From: Muntiacus reevesi
Lineage: Eukaryota > Chordata > Mammalia > Artiodactyla > Cervidae
Reading direction: 5' to 3'
Assembly (NCBI RefSeq): GCF_963930625.1
Contig: NC_089260.1
Span: 81,802,618 to 81,866,617 of the forward strand
Length of the DNA: 64,000 nt
Positions 14,446-27,700 of this stretch are shown in pieces. Every line of letters starts with the position of its first letter. The first letter of the stretch is position 1. Position numbers and translations under genes: made by a program. The notes beneath the pieces were generated by a model. It did no database searches. It was given only the letters and a program-made list of their open reading frames with translations, and was not told the origin of the DNA.

Positions 14446-15239
14446 TCACCTGTCAATCCCAGAGGAATCATGTGGGAATCACGTGGGAATCACGTGTCAA
14501 TCACGTGGGAATCACGTGTCAATCACGTGGGAATCACGTGGGAATCATGCGCCAATCACGTGGGAATCACATTGGAATCACGTGGGAGTCACGTGGGAAT
14601 CACGTGGGAATCACGAGGGAATCACGTAGGAATCACGTGTCAGTCAGGTGGGCATCACATGTGTATCACACGGGAATCATTTGGGAATCACTTGTAAATC
14701 ACGTTGGAATCACGTCGGAATCACTTTTGAATCACGTGGGAATCACGTGTAAATCACGTGTGAATCACGTGTCAATCACGTGGGAATCACGTGTCAATCA
14801 CGTGGGAATCTCATGGGAATCACGTGTCAATCATGTTGGAATCACGTGGGAATCATATGGGAATCACGAGTCAATCACGTGGGAATCACGTCGGAATCAC
14901 ATGTCAATTACGTGGGAATCACGTTGTTGTCACGTGGGAATCACGTGGGAATCACGTGTCTATCACGTGGGAATCACGTGGGAGTCACGTGGGAATCACA
15001 TGGGAATCACGCGCCAATCACGTGGGAATCACGCTGGAATCACGATTCAATCACGTGGGAATCATGTGGGAATCACGTGTCAATCACGTGGGCATCACGT
15101 GGACAACACGTGGGAATCATTTGGGAATCACGTGGGAATCATGTGGGAATCACGTGGAATCACGTGTCAATCACGTGTCAGTCATGTGAGAATCAAGTGG
15201 GAATCACGTGGACATCACGTGTCAATCACGTGGGAATCA
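14446..15239 (+). repeat. Mb, copy of the H block 3' end
   Basis: From about 14600 this stretch matches 13150-13730 at offset 1,462, including the GTCAGTCAGG unit, the CACTTTTG unit and GTTGTTG at 14923. A 10-bp unit near 15155 (GTGGAATC where H2 has GTGGGAATC) is a private single-base deletion. The first 150 bp form a bridge made of S-like CCCAGAGG units. Confidence 0.7.
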
Positions 15240-16084
15240 CGTGGGAATCATGAGTCAATCCCGTGGGAATCACGTGGGAATAAGTTGGGAATCACGTGTC
15301 AATCACGTGGGAATCACGTAGGAATCACTTGGAAATCACGTGGGAATCATGCATCAATCACGTGGGAATCACATGGGAGTCACGTGGGAATAATGTGGGA
15401 ATCACGTGGTAATCAAGTAGGAATCACGTGGGAATAACGTGTCAATCACGTGGGAATCATGCGGGAATCACATGTCACTCACGAGGGAATCACGTAGGAA
15501 TCACGTGTCAATCACGTGGGCATCACATGGGTATTACACGGGAATCATTTGGGAATCACGTGTCAATCACGTTGGAATCACGTGGGAATCACTTTTGAAT
15601 CACGTGGGAATCACGTGTCAATCACGAGGGAATCACTTGGGAATCACGTTGGAATCATGTGTCAATCACTTGGGAATAACGTGGGAATCACGTGGGAAGC
15701 ACGTGGGAATCACGTGTCAATCTCTTGGGAATCATATGGGAATCACGTGATAATACACGTGGGAATCACGTGTCAATCACGTGGGAATTACGTGAGAATC
15801 ACGTGGGAATCACGTGGGAATCACGTGTCAATCACGTGGGAATCACGTGGGAATCACGCGTCAATCACGTGGGAAACACGTGGGAATTACGTGTCAATCA
15901 CGTGGGAATCACGTGGGAATTACGTCGGAATCTCGTGCCAATCACGTGGGAATCACGTGGGAATCACGTGTCAATCACGTGGGAGTCACGTGGGAATTAC
16001 GTGTCAATCACGTGGGAATCACGTGGGAAGTACGTCGGAATCTCGTGCCAATCACGTGGGAATCACGTGGGAATCACGTGGGAG
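15240..16084 (+). repeat. Mc, copy of an X-type partial block
   Basis: This matches 30,715-31,520 at an offset of about 15,437. It runs through GAGTCAATCCC, the GCATCAATC unit, the single 143-bp module and GTGGGAAGCACG. A one-base insertion near 15753 (TAATACACG) is absent from X1, X2 and X3 and shifts the offset to 15,436. Confidence 0.75.
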
Positions 16085-16740
16085 TCACGTGTAAATCACG
16101 TGTGAATCACGTGTCAATCACGTGTGAATCACGTGTCAATCACGTGGGAATCACGTGGGAATCACGTGTCAATCATGTTGGAATCACGTGGGAATCATAT
16201 GGGAATCACGAGTCAATCATGTGGGAATCACATAGGAATCACATGTCAGTTACGTGGGAATCACGTTGTTGTCACGTGGGAATCACGTGGGAATCACGTG
16301 TCTATCACGTGGGAATCACGTGGGAGTCACGTGGTAATCACATGGGAATCCCGCGCCAATCACGTGGGAATCACGCTGGAATCACGTTTCAATCACGTGG
16401 GAATCATGTGGGAATCACGTGTCAATCACGTGGGCATCACGTGGACATCACGTGGGAATCATTTGGGAATCACGTGGGAATCATGTGGGAATCACGTGGG
16501 AATCACGTGCCAATCACGTGGGAATCACGTGGGAATGACATATCAATCACGTGGGAATCACGTGGGAATCACGAGTCAATCCCGTGGGAATCACGTGGGA
16601 ATAAGGTGGGAATCACGTGTCAATCACGTGGGAATCACGTGGGAATCACGTGGGAATCACGTGGGAATCATGCGTAAATCACGTGGGAATCACATGGGAG
16701 TCACGTGGGAATAACGTGGGAATCATGTAATCACGTAGGA
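16085..16740 (+). repeat. Md, second copy of the GTTGTTG segment
   Basis: GTTGTTG at 16265 lies 1,342 bp after the copy at 14923, and the flanking variants (CATGTTGG, CATATGGG, ACGAGTC, CGCGCC, CGCTGG) match in order to about 16500. The rest, to 16740, repeats the GAGTCAATCCC and GCGTAAATC units seen near 15250-15380. Near 16728 three bases are missing (CATGTAATC where relatives have CATGTGGTAATC), leaving an 8-bp unit. Confidence 0.65.
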
Positions 16741-17052
16741 ATCACGAGGGAATAACGTGTCAATCACGTGGGAATCATGTGGGAATCACGTGTCAATCAC
16801 GATGGAATTACGTGTGAATCACGTGTGAATCACGTGGGAATCACGTGGGAATCACGTGACAATCATTTGGGAATCACCTGGGAATCACGTGTTAATCACG
16901 TGGGAATCACATGGGAATCACGTGGGAATGACGTGTCAATCACGTAGGAATCATGTGGGAATCACGTGTCAATCACGTGGGAATCACGTGTCAATCACGT
17001 GGGAATAATTTGGGAATCACGTTGGAATCATGTGTCAATAACTTGGGAATAA
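16741..17052 (+). repeat. Upstream flank of S2
   Basis: About 300 bp carry CGATGGAATTACG, GTGACAATCATTTGGG, CACCTGGG, GTGTTAATC and AATAATTTGGG, and align to 48,535-48,846 just before S3 at an offset of 31,794. The flank is therefore part of the same duplicated unit as the S leader. Similar strings occur inside the H blocks near 4440-4660. Confidence 0.7.
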
Positions 17053-18856
17053 CGTGGGAATCACGTGGGAAGCACATGGGAATCACGTGTCAATCACTTG
17101 GGAATCACATGGGAATCACGTGATAATCACGTGGGAATCACGTGTCAATCACGTGGGAATTACGTGAGAATCACCTGGGAATCACGTGGGAATCACGTGT
17201 CAATCACGTGGAAATCACGAGGGAATCATGCGTCAATCACGTGGGAATCACGTGGGAGTCACGTGGGAATCACGTGGGAATCAAGTGGGAATCACGTGGG
17301 AATCAAGTGGGAATCACATGTCAATCACGTGGGCATCATGTGGGAATCACGTGTCAATCACGATGGAATCACGTGGGAATCAAGTGGTGTTCATGCGTCT
17401 ATCACGTGGGAATCACGTGTCAATCACGTGGGAATCACGTGGGAATCATGCATCAATCACGTGTGAATCACATGGGAGTCACGTGGGAATAATGTGGGAG
17501 TCACGTGGTAATCACGTGGGAATCAAGTGGGAATCACGTGTCAATCACGTGGGAATCATGTGGGAATCACGTGTCAATCACGAGAGAATCACGTGGTAAT
17601 CACATTGGAATCACGTGTCAGTCACTTGGGAAACACTTGGGAATCACGTAGGAATCACGTATCATTCACGTGGGAATCACGTGGGAATCACGTGGGAATT
17701 ACATGTCAATCACATGGGAATCACATGGGAATCACGTGTCAATCACGTGGGAATCACGTGGGAATCACGTGGGAATCACGTGTGAACCACGTGGGAATCA
17801 CGTGGGAATCACATGGGAATCATGCTTCAATCATGTGGGAATCACATTGCAGTCACGTGGCAATCTCGTGGAAATCAGGTGGTAATCACATGGGAATCAC
17901 GTGGAAATCACGTGTCTATCACGGGGGAATCACGTGGGAATCACGTGAGAATCTCCTGTCATTCACGTGAGATTCACGTGTCAATCACGTTGGAATCACG
18001 TGGGAATCACGTGGGTATCATGGGTCAATCACGTGGAAACACGTAGGAATCACGTGGGAATCACGTGTCAATCACATGGGAATCACGGGGGAATCAAGTG
18101 TTAATCACGTGGGAATCACGTGGGAATCATGCGCCAATCACGTGGGAATCATGTGGGAGTCACGTGGGAATCACGTGTCAATCCCAGAGGAATCACGTGG
18201 GAATCACGTGTCAATCATGTGGGAATCACGTGGGAATCATGCGCCAATCACGTGGGAATCACGTGGGAGTCACGTGGGAGTCACGTGGGTATCACGTGGG
18301 AATCAGATGGGAATCACGTGGGTATCAGGTGACAATCACGGGGGAGTCATGTGGGAATCACGTGTCAATAATGATGGAATCACGTGGGAATCACATTTAA
18401 TCACGTGGAAATCACATGGGAATCTCGTATCAATCAAGTTGGAATCACGTGGGAATGACGTGTCAATCACATGGGCATCACGTGGGAATCATTTGGGAAT
18501 CACGTGTCAATCTAATTGGAATCATATGGGAATCACGTGGGAATCACGTTGGAATAACGTGTCAATCACGAGGGAATCACGTGGGAATCACGTGGGAATC
18601 ACGTGTCAATTCCATAAGAATCACGTGGGAATCACGTGTCAATCACGTAGGAATCACGTGTAAATCACGTGGGAATCACGTGGGAATCACGTGTCAATCA
18701 CGTGGGAATCATGTGGGAATCACGTGGGAATCACGTGACAATCATTTGGGAATCACCTGGGAATCACGTGTTAATCACGTGGAAATCACTTGGGAATCAC
18801 GTAGGAAACACGTGGAAATCACGTGGGAATGACGTGTCAATCACGTGGGAATCACG
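17053..18856 (+). repeat. S2, leader of the second 17.1-kb superblock
   Basis: It aligns to 1-1804 without gaps at offset 17,052 and differs by a handful of single bases that I could see. The TAATTGG marker is at 18513. Together with H3, s2 and H4 it repeats the order S-alpha-s-beta of the first superblock. Confidence 0.9.
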
Positions 18857-21800
18857 TGGGAATCACGAGGGAGTCACGTGGGAATCCCGAGTCAATCACG
18901 TGGGAATCACGTGGGAATCACGTGGGAATCACTTTTGAATCACGTGGGAATCACGTGTCAATCACGTGGGAAACACGTTTCAATCCCGTGGGAATCAGAT
19001 GGGAATCACGATGGAATCATTGGGAATCACGTGGGAATCAGGTTGGAATCACGTGTCAATAACGTGGGAATCATGTGGGAATCACGTGTCAATCACGATG
19101 GAATTACATGTGAATCATGAGTGAATCACGTGTGAATCACGTGGGAATCACGTAACAATCATTTGGGAATCACCTGGGAATCACGTGTTAATCACGTGGG
19201 AATCACGTGGGAATGACGTGTCAATCACGTAGGAATCACGTGGGAATCACGTGTCAATCACGTGGGAATCACGTGTCAATCACGTGGGAATCACGTGTCA
19301 ATCACGTGGGAATCACTTGGGAATCACGTTGGAATCATGTGTCAATCACTTGGGAATAATGTGGGAAACACGTGATAATCACGTGGGAATCACGTGTCAA
19401 TCACGTGGAAATTACGTGAGAATCACGTGGGAATCACGTGGGAATCACGTGTCAATCACGTGGGAATCACGTGGGAATCATGCGTCAATCACGTGGGAAA
19501 CACGTGTCAATCACGTGGGAATTACGTGTAAATCACGTGGGAATCACGTGTCAATCATGTGGGAATCATGTGGGAATCACGTGGGAATCACGTGTCAATC
19601 ACGTGGGAATCACGTGGGAATCACGTGTCAATCACGTGGGAATCACGTGGGAATCACGTGGGAATGACGTGTCAATCACGTGGGAATCACGTGGGAATCA
19701 CGTGGGAATCACGTGTCAATCATCTAGGAATCACGTGTCAATCACGTGGGAATCACGTGGGAATCACGTGTCAATCACGTGGGAATCACGTGGGAATCAC
19801 GTGGGAATCACGTGTGGATCACGTGACAATCATTTGGGAATCACGTTGGAATCACGTGTCAATCACGTGGGAATCACGTGGGAATCACGTGGGAATCACG
19901 TGTAAATCACGTGGGAATCACGTGTCAATCACGTGTCAATCACGTGGGAATCACGTGGGAATCACGTGTCAATCACGTGGGAAACACGTGTCAATCACGT
20001 GGGAATCACGTGTAAATCACGTGGGAATCACGTGTCAATCATGTGTCAATCACGTGGTAATCACGGGGGAATCACGTGGGAATCACGTGGGATCACGTGG
20101 GAATCACGTGACAATCATTTGTGAATCACGTGGTAATCACGTTTAAATCACGTGAGAATCACGTGGGAATCACAAGGAAATCACATGTCAATCACGTGGG
20201 AATCACGTGTCAATCACGATGGAATCACTTGGGAATCACGTGTCAATCACGGGGGAATCACGTGGTAATCACGTGTAAATCACGTGGGAATCACAAGGAA
20301 ATCACGTGTCAATCACAAGGAAATCACGTGTGAATAACGTGGGAAACACGTGTCAATCACTTGGGAATCACGTGGGAATCACGTGTCAATCACGGTGGAA
20401 CCACGTGTGAATCACGTGTAAATCACGTGTCAATCATGTGGGAATCACGTGGGAATCATGTGGGAATCACGTGGGAATCACGTGTCAATCATGTGGGAAT
20501 CACGTGGGAATCACGTGTCAATCACGTGGGAATCACGTGGGAATCACGTCGTAATCTCGTGCCAATCACGTGGGAATCACGTGGGAATCACGTGGGAATC
20601 ACGTGGGAATCACGTGGGAATCACGTGGGAATCACGTGGGAATCACGTGGGTATCACGTTTTAATCACGTGGGAATCACTTGGGAATCACGTATCAATCA
20701 CGTGGGAATATCGTGGGAATCACATTTAATCATGTGGAAATCACATGGGAATCTCGTGTCAATCAAGTTGGAATCACGTGGGAATGACGTGTCAATCACG
20801 TTGGCATCACGTGGGAATCATTTGGGAATCACGTATCATTCACGTTGGAATCATATGGGAATCACGTGGGAATAACGTGGGAATCACGTGCAAATCCCAT
20901 AGGAATCCCGTGGGAATCACGTGGGAATCACGTGGGAATCACGTCGTAATCTCGTGCCAATCACGTGTTAATCACGTGGGAATCACTTGGGAATCACGTA
21001 TCAATCACGTGGGAATATCGTCGGAATCACATTTAATCACGTGGGAATCACGTGGGAATCACGTGTCAATCACGTGGGAATCACGTGGGAATAACGTGGG
21101 AATCACGTGCAAATCCCATAGGAATCCCGTGGGAATCACGTGGGAATCACGTGTCAATCACGTAGGAATCACGTGTAAATCACGTGGTAATCATGTGGGA
21201 ATCACATGTCAATCACGTGGGAATCATGTGGGAATCATGTGGGAATCACGTGGGAATCACGTGACAATCATTTGGGAATCACCTGGGAATCACGTGTTAA
21301 TCACGTGGGAATCACGTGACAATCATTTGGGAATCACGTGGGAATCACGTGTCAATCCCATAGGAATCACGTGGGAATCACGTGGGAATCACGTGTCAAT
21401 CACGGGGGAATCACGTGTAAATCACGTGGGAATCACGTGTCAATCACGGGGGAATCACGTGGTAATCACGTGGGAATCAGGTTCGAATCACGTGTCAATA
21501 ATGTGGGAATCATGTGGGAATCACGTGTCAATCACGATGGAATTACGTGTGAATCACGTGTGAATCACGTGGGAATCACGTGGGAATCATGTGACAATCA
21601 TATGGGAATCACCCAGGAATCACGTGTTAATCACGTGGGAATCACATGGGAATCACGTGGGAATGACGTGTCAATCACGTGGGAATCACGTGTCAATCAC
21701 GTGGGAATCACTTGGGAATCACGTTGGAATCATGTGTCAATCACTTGGGAATAACGTGGGAATCACGTGGGAAGCACGTGGGAATCACATGTCAATCACT

Positions 21801-24461
21801 TGGGAATCACGTGGGAATCACGTGATAATCACGTGGGAATCACGTGTCAGCACTTGGGAATTACGTGAGAATCACGTTGGAATCACGTGGGAATCACGTG
21901 TCAATCACGTGGGAATCATGCGTCAATCACGTGGGAATCACGTGGGAATTACGTCTCAATCACGTGGGAATCACGTGGGAATTACGTGGGAATCACGTGA
22001 GAATCACGTGGGAATCACGTGGGAATCACGTGGGAATCACGTGGGAATCACGTGTCAATCACGTGGGAATCACGTGGGAATTACGTGTCAATCACGTGGG
22101 AATCACGTGGGAATTACGTCGGAATCTCGTGCCAATCACGTGGGAATCTCGTGCCAATCACGTGGGAATCACGTGGGAATCACGTGGGAATCTCGTGGGT
22201 ATCACGAGGGAATTACGTGGGAATCACGTGTCAATCACGTGGGAATCACATGTCAATCAAGTTTGAATCACGTGGCAATCACGTGGGAATGACATTTAAT
22301 CCCTTGGGAATCACGTGGGAATAAGGTAGGAATCACGTGTCAATCACGTGGGAATCACAAGGGAATCACGTGGGATTCACGTGGGAATCACGTGGGATTT
22401 ACGTGGGAATCACGTGTCAATCACGTGTCAGTCATGTGAGAATCAAGTGGGAATCACGTGGACATCACGTGTCAATAACGTGGGAATCACGTGGGAATCA
22501 TGAGTCAATCCCGTGGGAATCATGTGGGAATAAGGTGGGAATCACGTGTCAATCACGTGGGAATCACATGGGAGTCACGTGGGAATAATGTGGGAATTAC
22601 GTGGTAATCAAGTAGGAATCACGTGGGAATAACGTGTCAATTACTTGGGAATCATGTGGGAATCACGTGTCAATCACGAGGGAATCACGTAGGAATCACG
22701 TGTCAATCACGTGGGCATCACATGGGTATCACAAGGGAATCATTTGGGAATCAGGTGTCAATCACGTTGGAATCACGTGGGAATCACTTTTGAATCACGT
22801 GGGAATCACGTGTCAATCACGAGGGAATCACTTGGGAATCACGTTGGAATCATGTGTCAATCACTTGGGAATAACGTGGGAATCACGTGGGAAGCACGTG
22901 GGAATCACGTGTCAATCTCTTGGGAATCACATGGGAATCACGTGATAATCACGTGGGAATCACGTGTCAATCACGTGGGAATTACGTGAGAATCACGTGG
23001 GAATCATGTGGGAATCACATGTCAATCACGTGGGAATCATGTGGGAATCATGCGTCAATCACGTGGGAAACACGTGGGAATTACGTGTCAATCACGTGGG
23101 AATGACGTGGGAATTACGTCGGAATCTCGTGCCAATCACGTGGGAATCACGTGGGAATCACGTGGGAATCACGTGGGAATCACGTGTCAATCACGTGGGA
23201 GTCACGTGGAAATTACGTGTCAATCACGTGGGAATCACGTGGGAATTACGTCGGAATCTCGTGCCAATCATGTGGGAATCTCGTGCCAATCACGTGGGAA
23301 TCACGTGGGAATCACGTGGGAATCTCGTGGGAATCACGTGGGAATTACGTGGGAATCACGTGTCAATCACGTGGGAAACACATGTCAATCAAATTTGAAT
23401 CACGTGGCAATAACGTGGGAATGACATTTCAATGCCTTGGGAATCACGTGGGAATAAGGTGGGAATCACGTGTCAATCACGTGTCAATCATGTGAGAATC
23501 ACGTGGGAATCACGTGGAAATCACGTGTCAATCACGTGGGAATCACGTGTCAATCACGTTGGAATCACGTGGGAATCATATGGGAATCACGAGTCAATCA
23601 CGTGGGAATCACATGACAATTACGTGGGAATCACGTTGGAGTCACGTGGGAATCATGTGTCAATCACGTGGGAATCACGTGGGAATCAAGTGTCAATCCC
23701 GTGGGAATCACGTGGGAATCACTTGGGAATCACGTGGGAATCATGCGTCAATCACGTGGGAGTCACGTGGGAGTCACTTGGGAATAACGTGGGAATCACG
23801 TGGTAATCACGTAGGAATCACGTGAGAATAACGTGCCAATCACGAGGGAAGCACGTAGGAATCACGTGTCAGTCAGGTGGGCATCACATGGGTATCACAC
23901 GGGAATCATTTGGGAATCACTTGTAAATCACGTTGGAATCACGTCGGAATCACTTTTGAATCACGTGGGAATCACGTGTAAATCACGTGTGAATCACGTG
24001 TCAATCACGTGGGAATCACGTGTCAATCACGTGTGAATCACGTGGGAATCACGTATCAATCATGTTGGAATCACGTGGGAATCATACGGGAATCACGAGT
24101 CAATCACGTGGGAATCACGTAGGAATCACATGTCAATTATGTGGGAATCACGTTGTTGTCACGTGGGAATCACGTGGGAATCACGTGTCTATCACGTGGG
24201 AATCACGTGGGAGTCACGTGGGAATCACATGGGAATAACGCGCCAATCACGTGGGAATCACGCTGGAATCACGTCTCAATCACGTGGGAATCATGTGGGA
24301 ATCACGTGTCAATCACGTGGGCATCACGTGGACATCACGTGGGAATCATTTGGGAATCACGTGGGAATCATGTGGGAATCACGTGGGAATCACGTGTCAA
24401 TCACGTGTCAGTCATATGAGAATCAAGTGGGAATCACGTGGATATCACGTGTCAATCACGT
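18857..24461 (+). repeat. H3, alpha-type higher-order block
   Basis: This is nearly the same as H1. The offset is 17,052 up to about 19880 and 17,096 after it, owing to 44 extra bases (four monomers) near 19890-19950. At that place the GAGGG unit of H1 (near 2850) is replaced by GTGTAAATC and GTGTCAATC units. It has a single CATCTAG (19721) and a single 143-bp module (22711), as in H1. GTGTCAGCACTTGGG is at 21844 and GTTGTTG at 24152. Confidence 0.88.
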
Positions 24462-24775
24462 GGGAATCACGTGGGAATCACGTGTGAACCACGTGGGAAT
24501 CACGTGGGAATCACATGGGATCATGTTTCAATCATGTGGGAATCACATTGCAGTCACGTGGCAATCTCGTGGAAATCAGGTGGTAATCACATGGGAATCA
24601 CGTTGAAATCACGTGTCAATCACTGGGGAATCACGTGGGAATCACGTGAGAATCTCCTGTCATTCACGTGAGATTCACTTGTCAATCACGTTGGAATCAC
24701 GTGGGAATCACGTGGGTATCATGGGTCAATCACGTGGAAACACGTGTCAATCACGTGGGAATCACGTGGGAATCA
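24462..24775 (+). repeat. s2, fragment of the S leader between H3 and H4
   Basis: It matches s1 (7366-7679) at offset 17,096, including the private 10-bp CATGGGATCATG unit. Shared private changes show that s1 and s2 were copied together with their flanking H blocks. A few bases differ, such as CACGAATC here against CACAAATC in s1 near 7679. Confidence 0.82.
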
Positions 24776-27700
24776 CGAATCAATCACGAGGGAGTCACGT
24801 GGGAATCCCGAGTCAATCACGTGGGAATCACGTGGGAATCACTTTTGAATCACGTGGGAATCACGTGTCAATCACGTGGGAAACACGTTTCAATCCCGTG
24901 GGAATCAGATGGGAATCACGATGGAATCATTGGGAATCACTTGGGAATCAGGTTGGAATCACGTGTCAATAACGTGGGAATCATGTGGGAATCACGTGTC
25001 AATCACGATGGAATTACATGTGAATCATGTGTGAATCACCTGTGAATCACGTGGGAATCACGTAACAATCATTTGGGAATCACCTGGGAATCACGTGTTA
25101 ATCACGTGGGAATCACGTGGGAATGACGTGTCAATCACGTAGGAATCACGTGGGAATCACGTGTCAATCACGTTGGAATCACGTGTCAATCACGTGGGAA
25201 TCACGTGTCAATCACGTGGGAATCACTTGGGAATCACGTTGGAATCATGTGTCAATCACTTGGGAATAATGTGGGAATCACGTGATAATCACGTGGGAAT
25301 CACGTGTCAATCACGTGGGAATTACGTGAGAATCACGTGGGAATCACGTGGGAATCACGTGTCAATCACGTGGGAATCACGTGGGAATCATGCGTCAATC
25401 ACGTGGGAAACACGTGTCAATCACGTGGGAATCACGTGTAAATCACGTGGGAATCACGTGTCAATCATGTGGGAATCATGTGGGAATCACGTGGGAATCA
25501 CGTGTCAATCACGTGGGAATCACGTGGGAATCACGTGTCAATCACGTGGGAATCACGTGGGAATAACGTGGGAATCACGTGTCAATCATCTAGGAATCAC
25601 GTGTCAATCACGTGGGAATCACGTGGGAATCACGTGGGAATCATGCGTCAATCACGTGGGAAACACGTGTCAATCACGTGGGAATCACGTGTAAATCACG
25701 TGGGAATGACGTGTCAATCACGTGGGAATCATGTGGGAATCACGTGGGAATCACGTGTCAATCACGTGGGAATCACGTGGGAATAACGTGTCAATCACGT
25801 GGGAATCACGTGGGAATAACGTGGGAATCACGTGTCAATCATCTAGGAATCACGTGTCAATCACGTGGGAATCACGTGGGAATCACGTGGGAATCACGTG
25901 TCAATCATCTAGGAATCACGTGTCAATCACGTGGGAATCACGTGGGAATCACGTGTCAATCACGTGGGAATCACGTGGGAATCACGTGGGAATCACGTGT
26001 GGATCACGTGACAATCATTTGGGAATCACGTGGGAATCACGTGTCAATCACGTGGGAATCACGTGGGAATCACGTGTCAATCACGTGGGAGTCACGTGGA
26101 TTTCATGTGGGAATCCCTTGGAAATCACGGGGGAATCACGTGTCAATCATGAGGGAATCACGTGGGAATCACGTGTCAATCACGTGGGAAACACGTGTCA
26201 ATCACGTGGGAATCACGTGTAAATCACGTGGGAATCACGTGTCAATCATGTGTCAATCACGTGGTAATCACGGGGGAATCACGTGGGAATCACGTGGGAT
26301 CACGTGGGAATCACGTGACAATCATTTGTGAATCACGTGGTAATCACGTGTAAATCACGTGAGAATCACGTGGGAATCACAAGGAAATCACATGTCAATC
26401 ATGTGGGAATCACGTGTCAATCACGAAGGAATCACTTGGGAATCACGTGTCAATCACGGGGGAATCACGTGGTAATCACGTGTAAATCACGTGGGAATCA
26501 CAAGGAAATCACGTGTCAATCACAAGGAAATCACTTGTGAATAACGTGGGAAACACGTGTCAATCACTTGGGAATCACGTGGGAATCACGTGTCAATCAC
26601 GGTGGAACCACGTGTGAATCACGTGTGAATCACGTGTCAATCATGTGGGAATCACGTGGGAATCATGTGGGAATCACGTGGGAATCACGTGTCAATCATG
26701 TGGGAATCACGTGGGAATCACGTGTCAATCACGTGGGAATCACGTGGGAATCACGTCGTAATCTCGTGCCAATCACGTGGGAATCACGTGGGAATCACGT
26801 GGGAATCACGTGGGAATCACGTGGGAATCACGTGGGAATCACGTGGGAATCACGTGGGTATCACGTGTTAATCACGTGGGAATCACTTGGGAATCACGTA
26901 TCAATCACGTGGGAATATCGTGGGAATCACATTTAATCATGTGGAAATCACATGGGAATCTCGTGTCAATCAAGTTGGAATCACGTGGGAATGACGTGTC
27001 AATCACGTTGGCATCACGTGGGAATCATTTGGGAATCACGTGTCATTCACGTTGGAATCATATGGGAATCACGTGAGAATAACGTGGGAATCACGTGCAA
27101 ATCCCATAGGAATCCCGTGGGAATCACGTGGGAATCACGTGGGAATCACGTCGTAATCTCGTGCCAATCACGTGTTAATCACGTGGGAATCACTTGGGAA
27201 TCACGTATCAATCACGTGGGAATATCGTCGGAATCACATTTAATCACGTGGGAATCACGTGGGAATCACGTGTCAATCACGTGGGAATCACGTGGGAATA
27301 ACGTGGGAATCACGTGCAAATCCCATAGGAATCCCGTGGGAATCACGTGGGAATCACGTGTCAATAACGTAGGAATCACGTGTAAATCACGTGGTAATCA
27401 TGTGGGAATCACTTGTCAATCACGTCGGAATCATGTGGGAATCATGTGGGAATCACGTGGGAATCACGTGACAATCATTTGGGAATCACCTGGGAATCAC
27501 GTGTTAATCACGTGGGAATCACGTGACAATCATTTGGGAATCACGTGGGAATCACGTGTCAATCCCATAGGAATCACGTGGGAATCACGTGGGAATCACG
27601 TGTCAATCACGGGGGAATCACGTGTAAATCACGTGGGAATCACGTGTCAATCACGGGGGAATCACGTGGTAATCACGTGGGAATCAGGTTCGAATCACGT

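Noticed and set aside
13977..15437. 486-codon open reading frame, the longest in the window, and about 250 shorter ones
   Set aside because: All lie on the + strand, overlap in all three frames, start mostly at GTG within the monomer and encode the same 11-residue period. They follow from a stop-free 11-mer. There is no start context, codon bias, domain or non-repeat coding segment.
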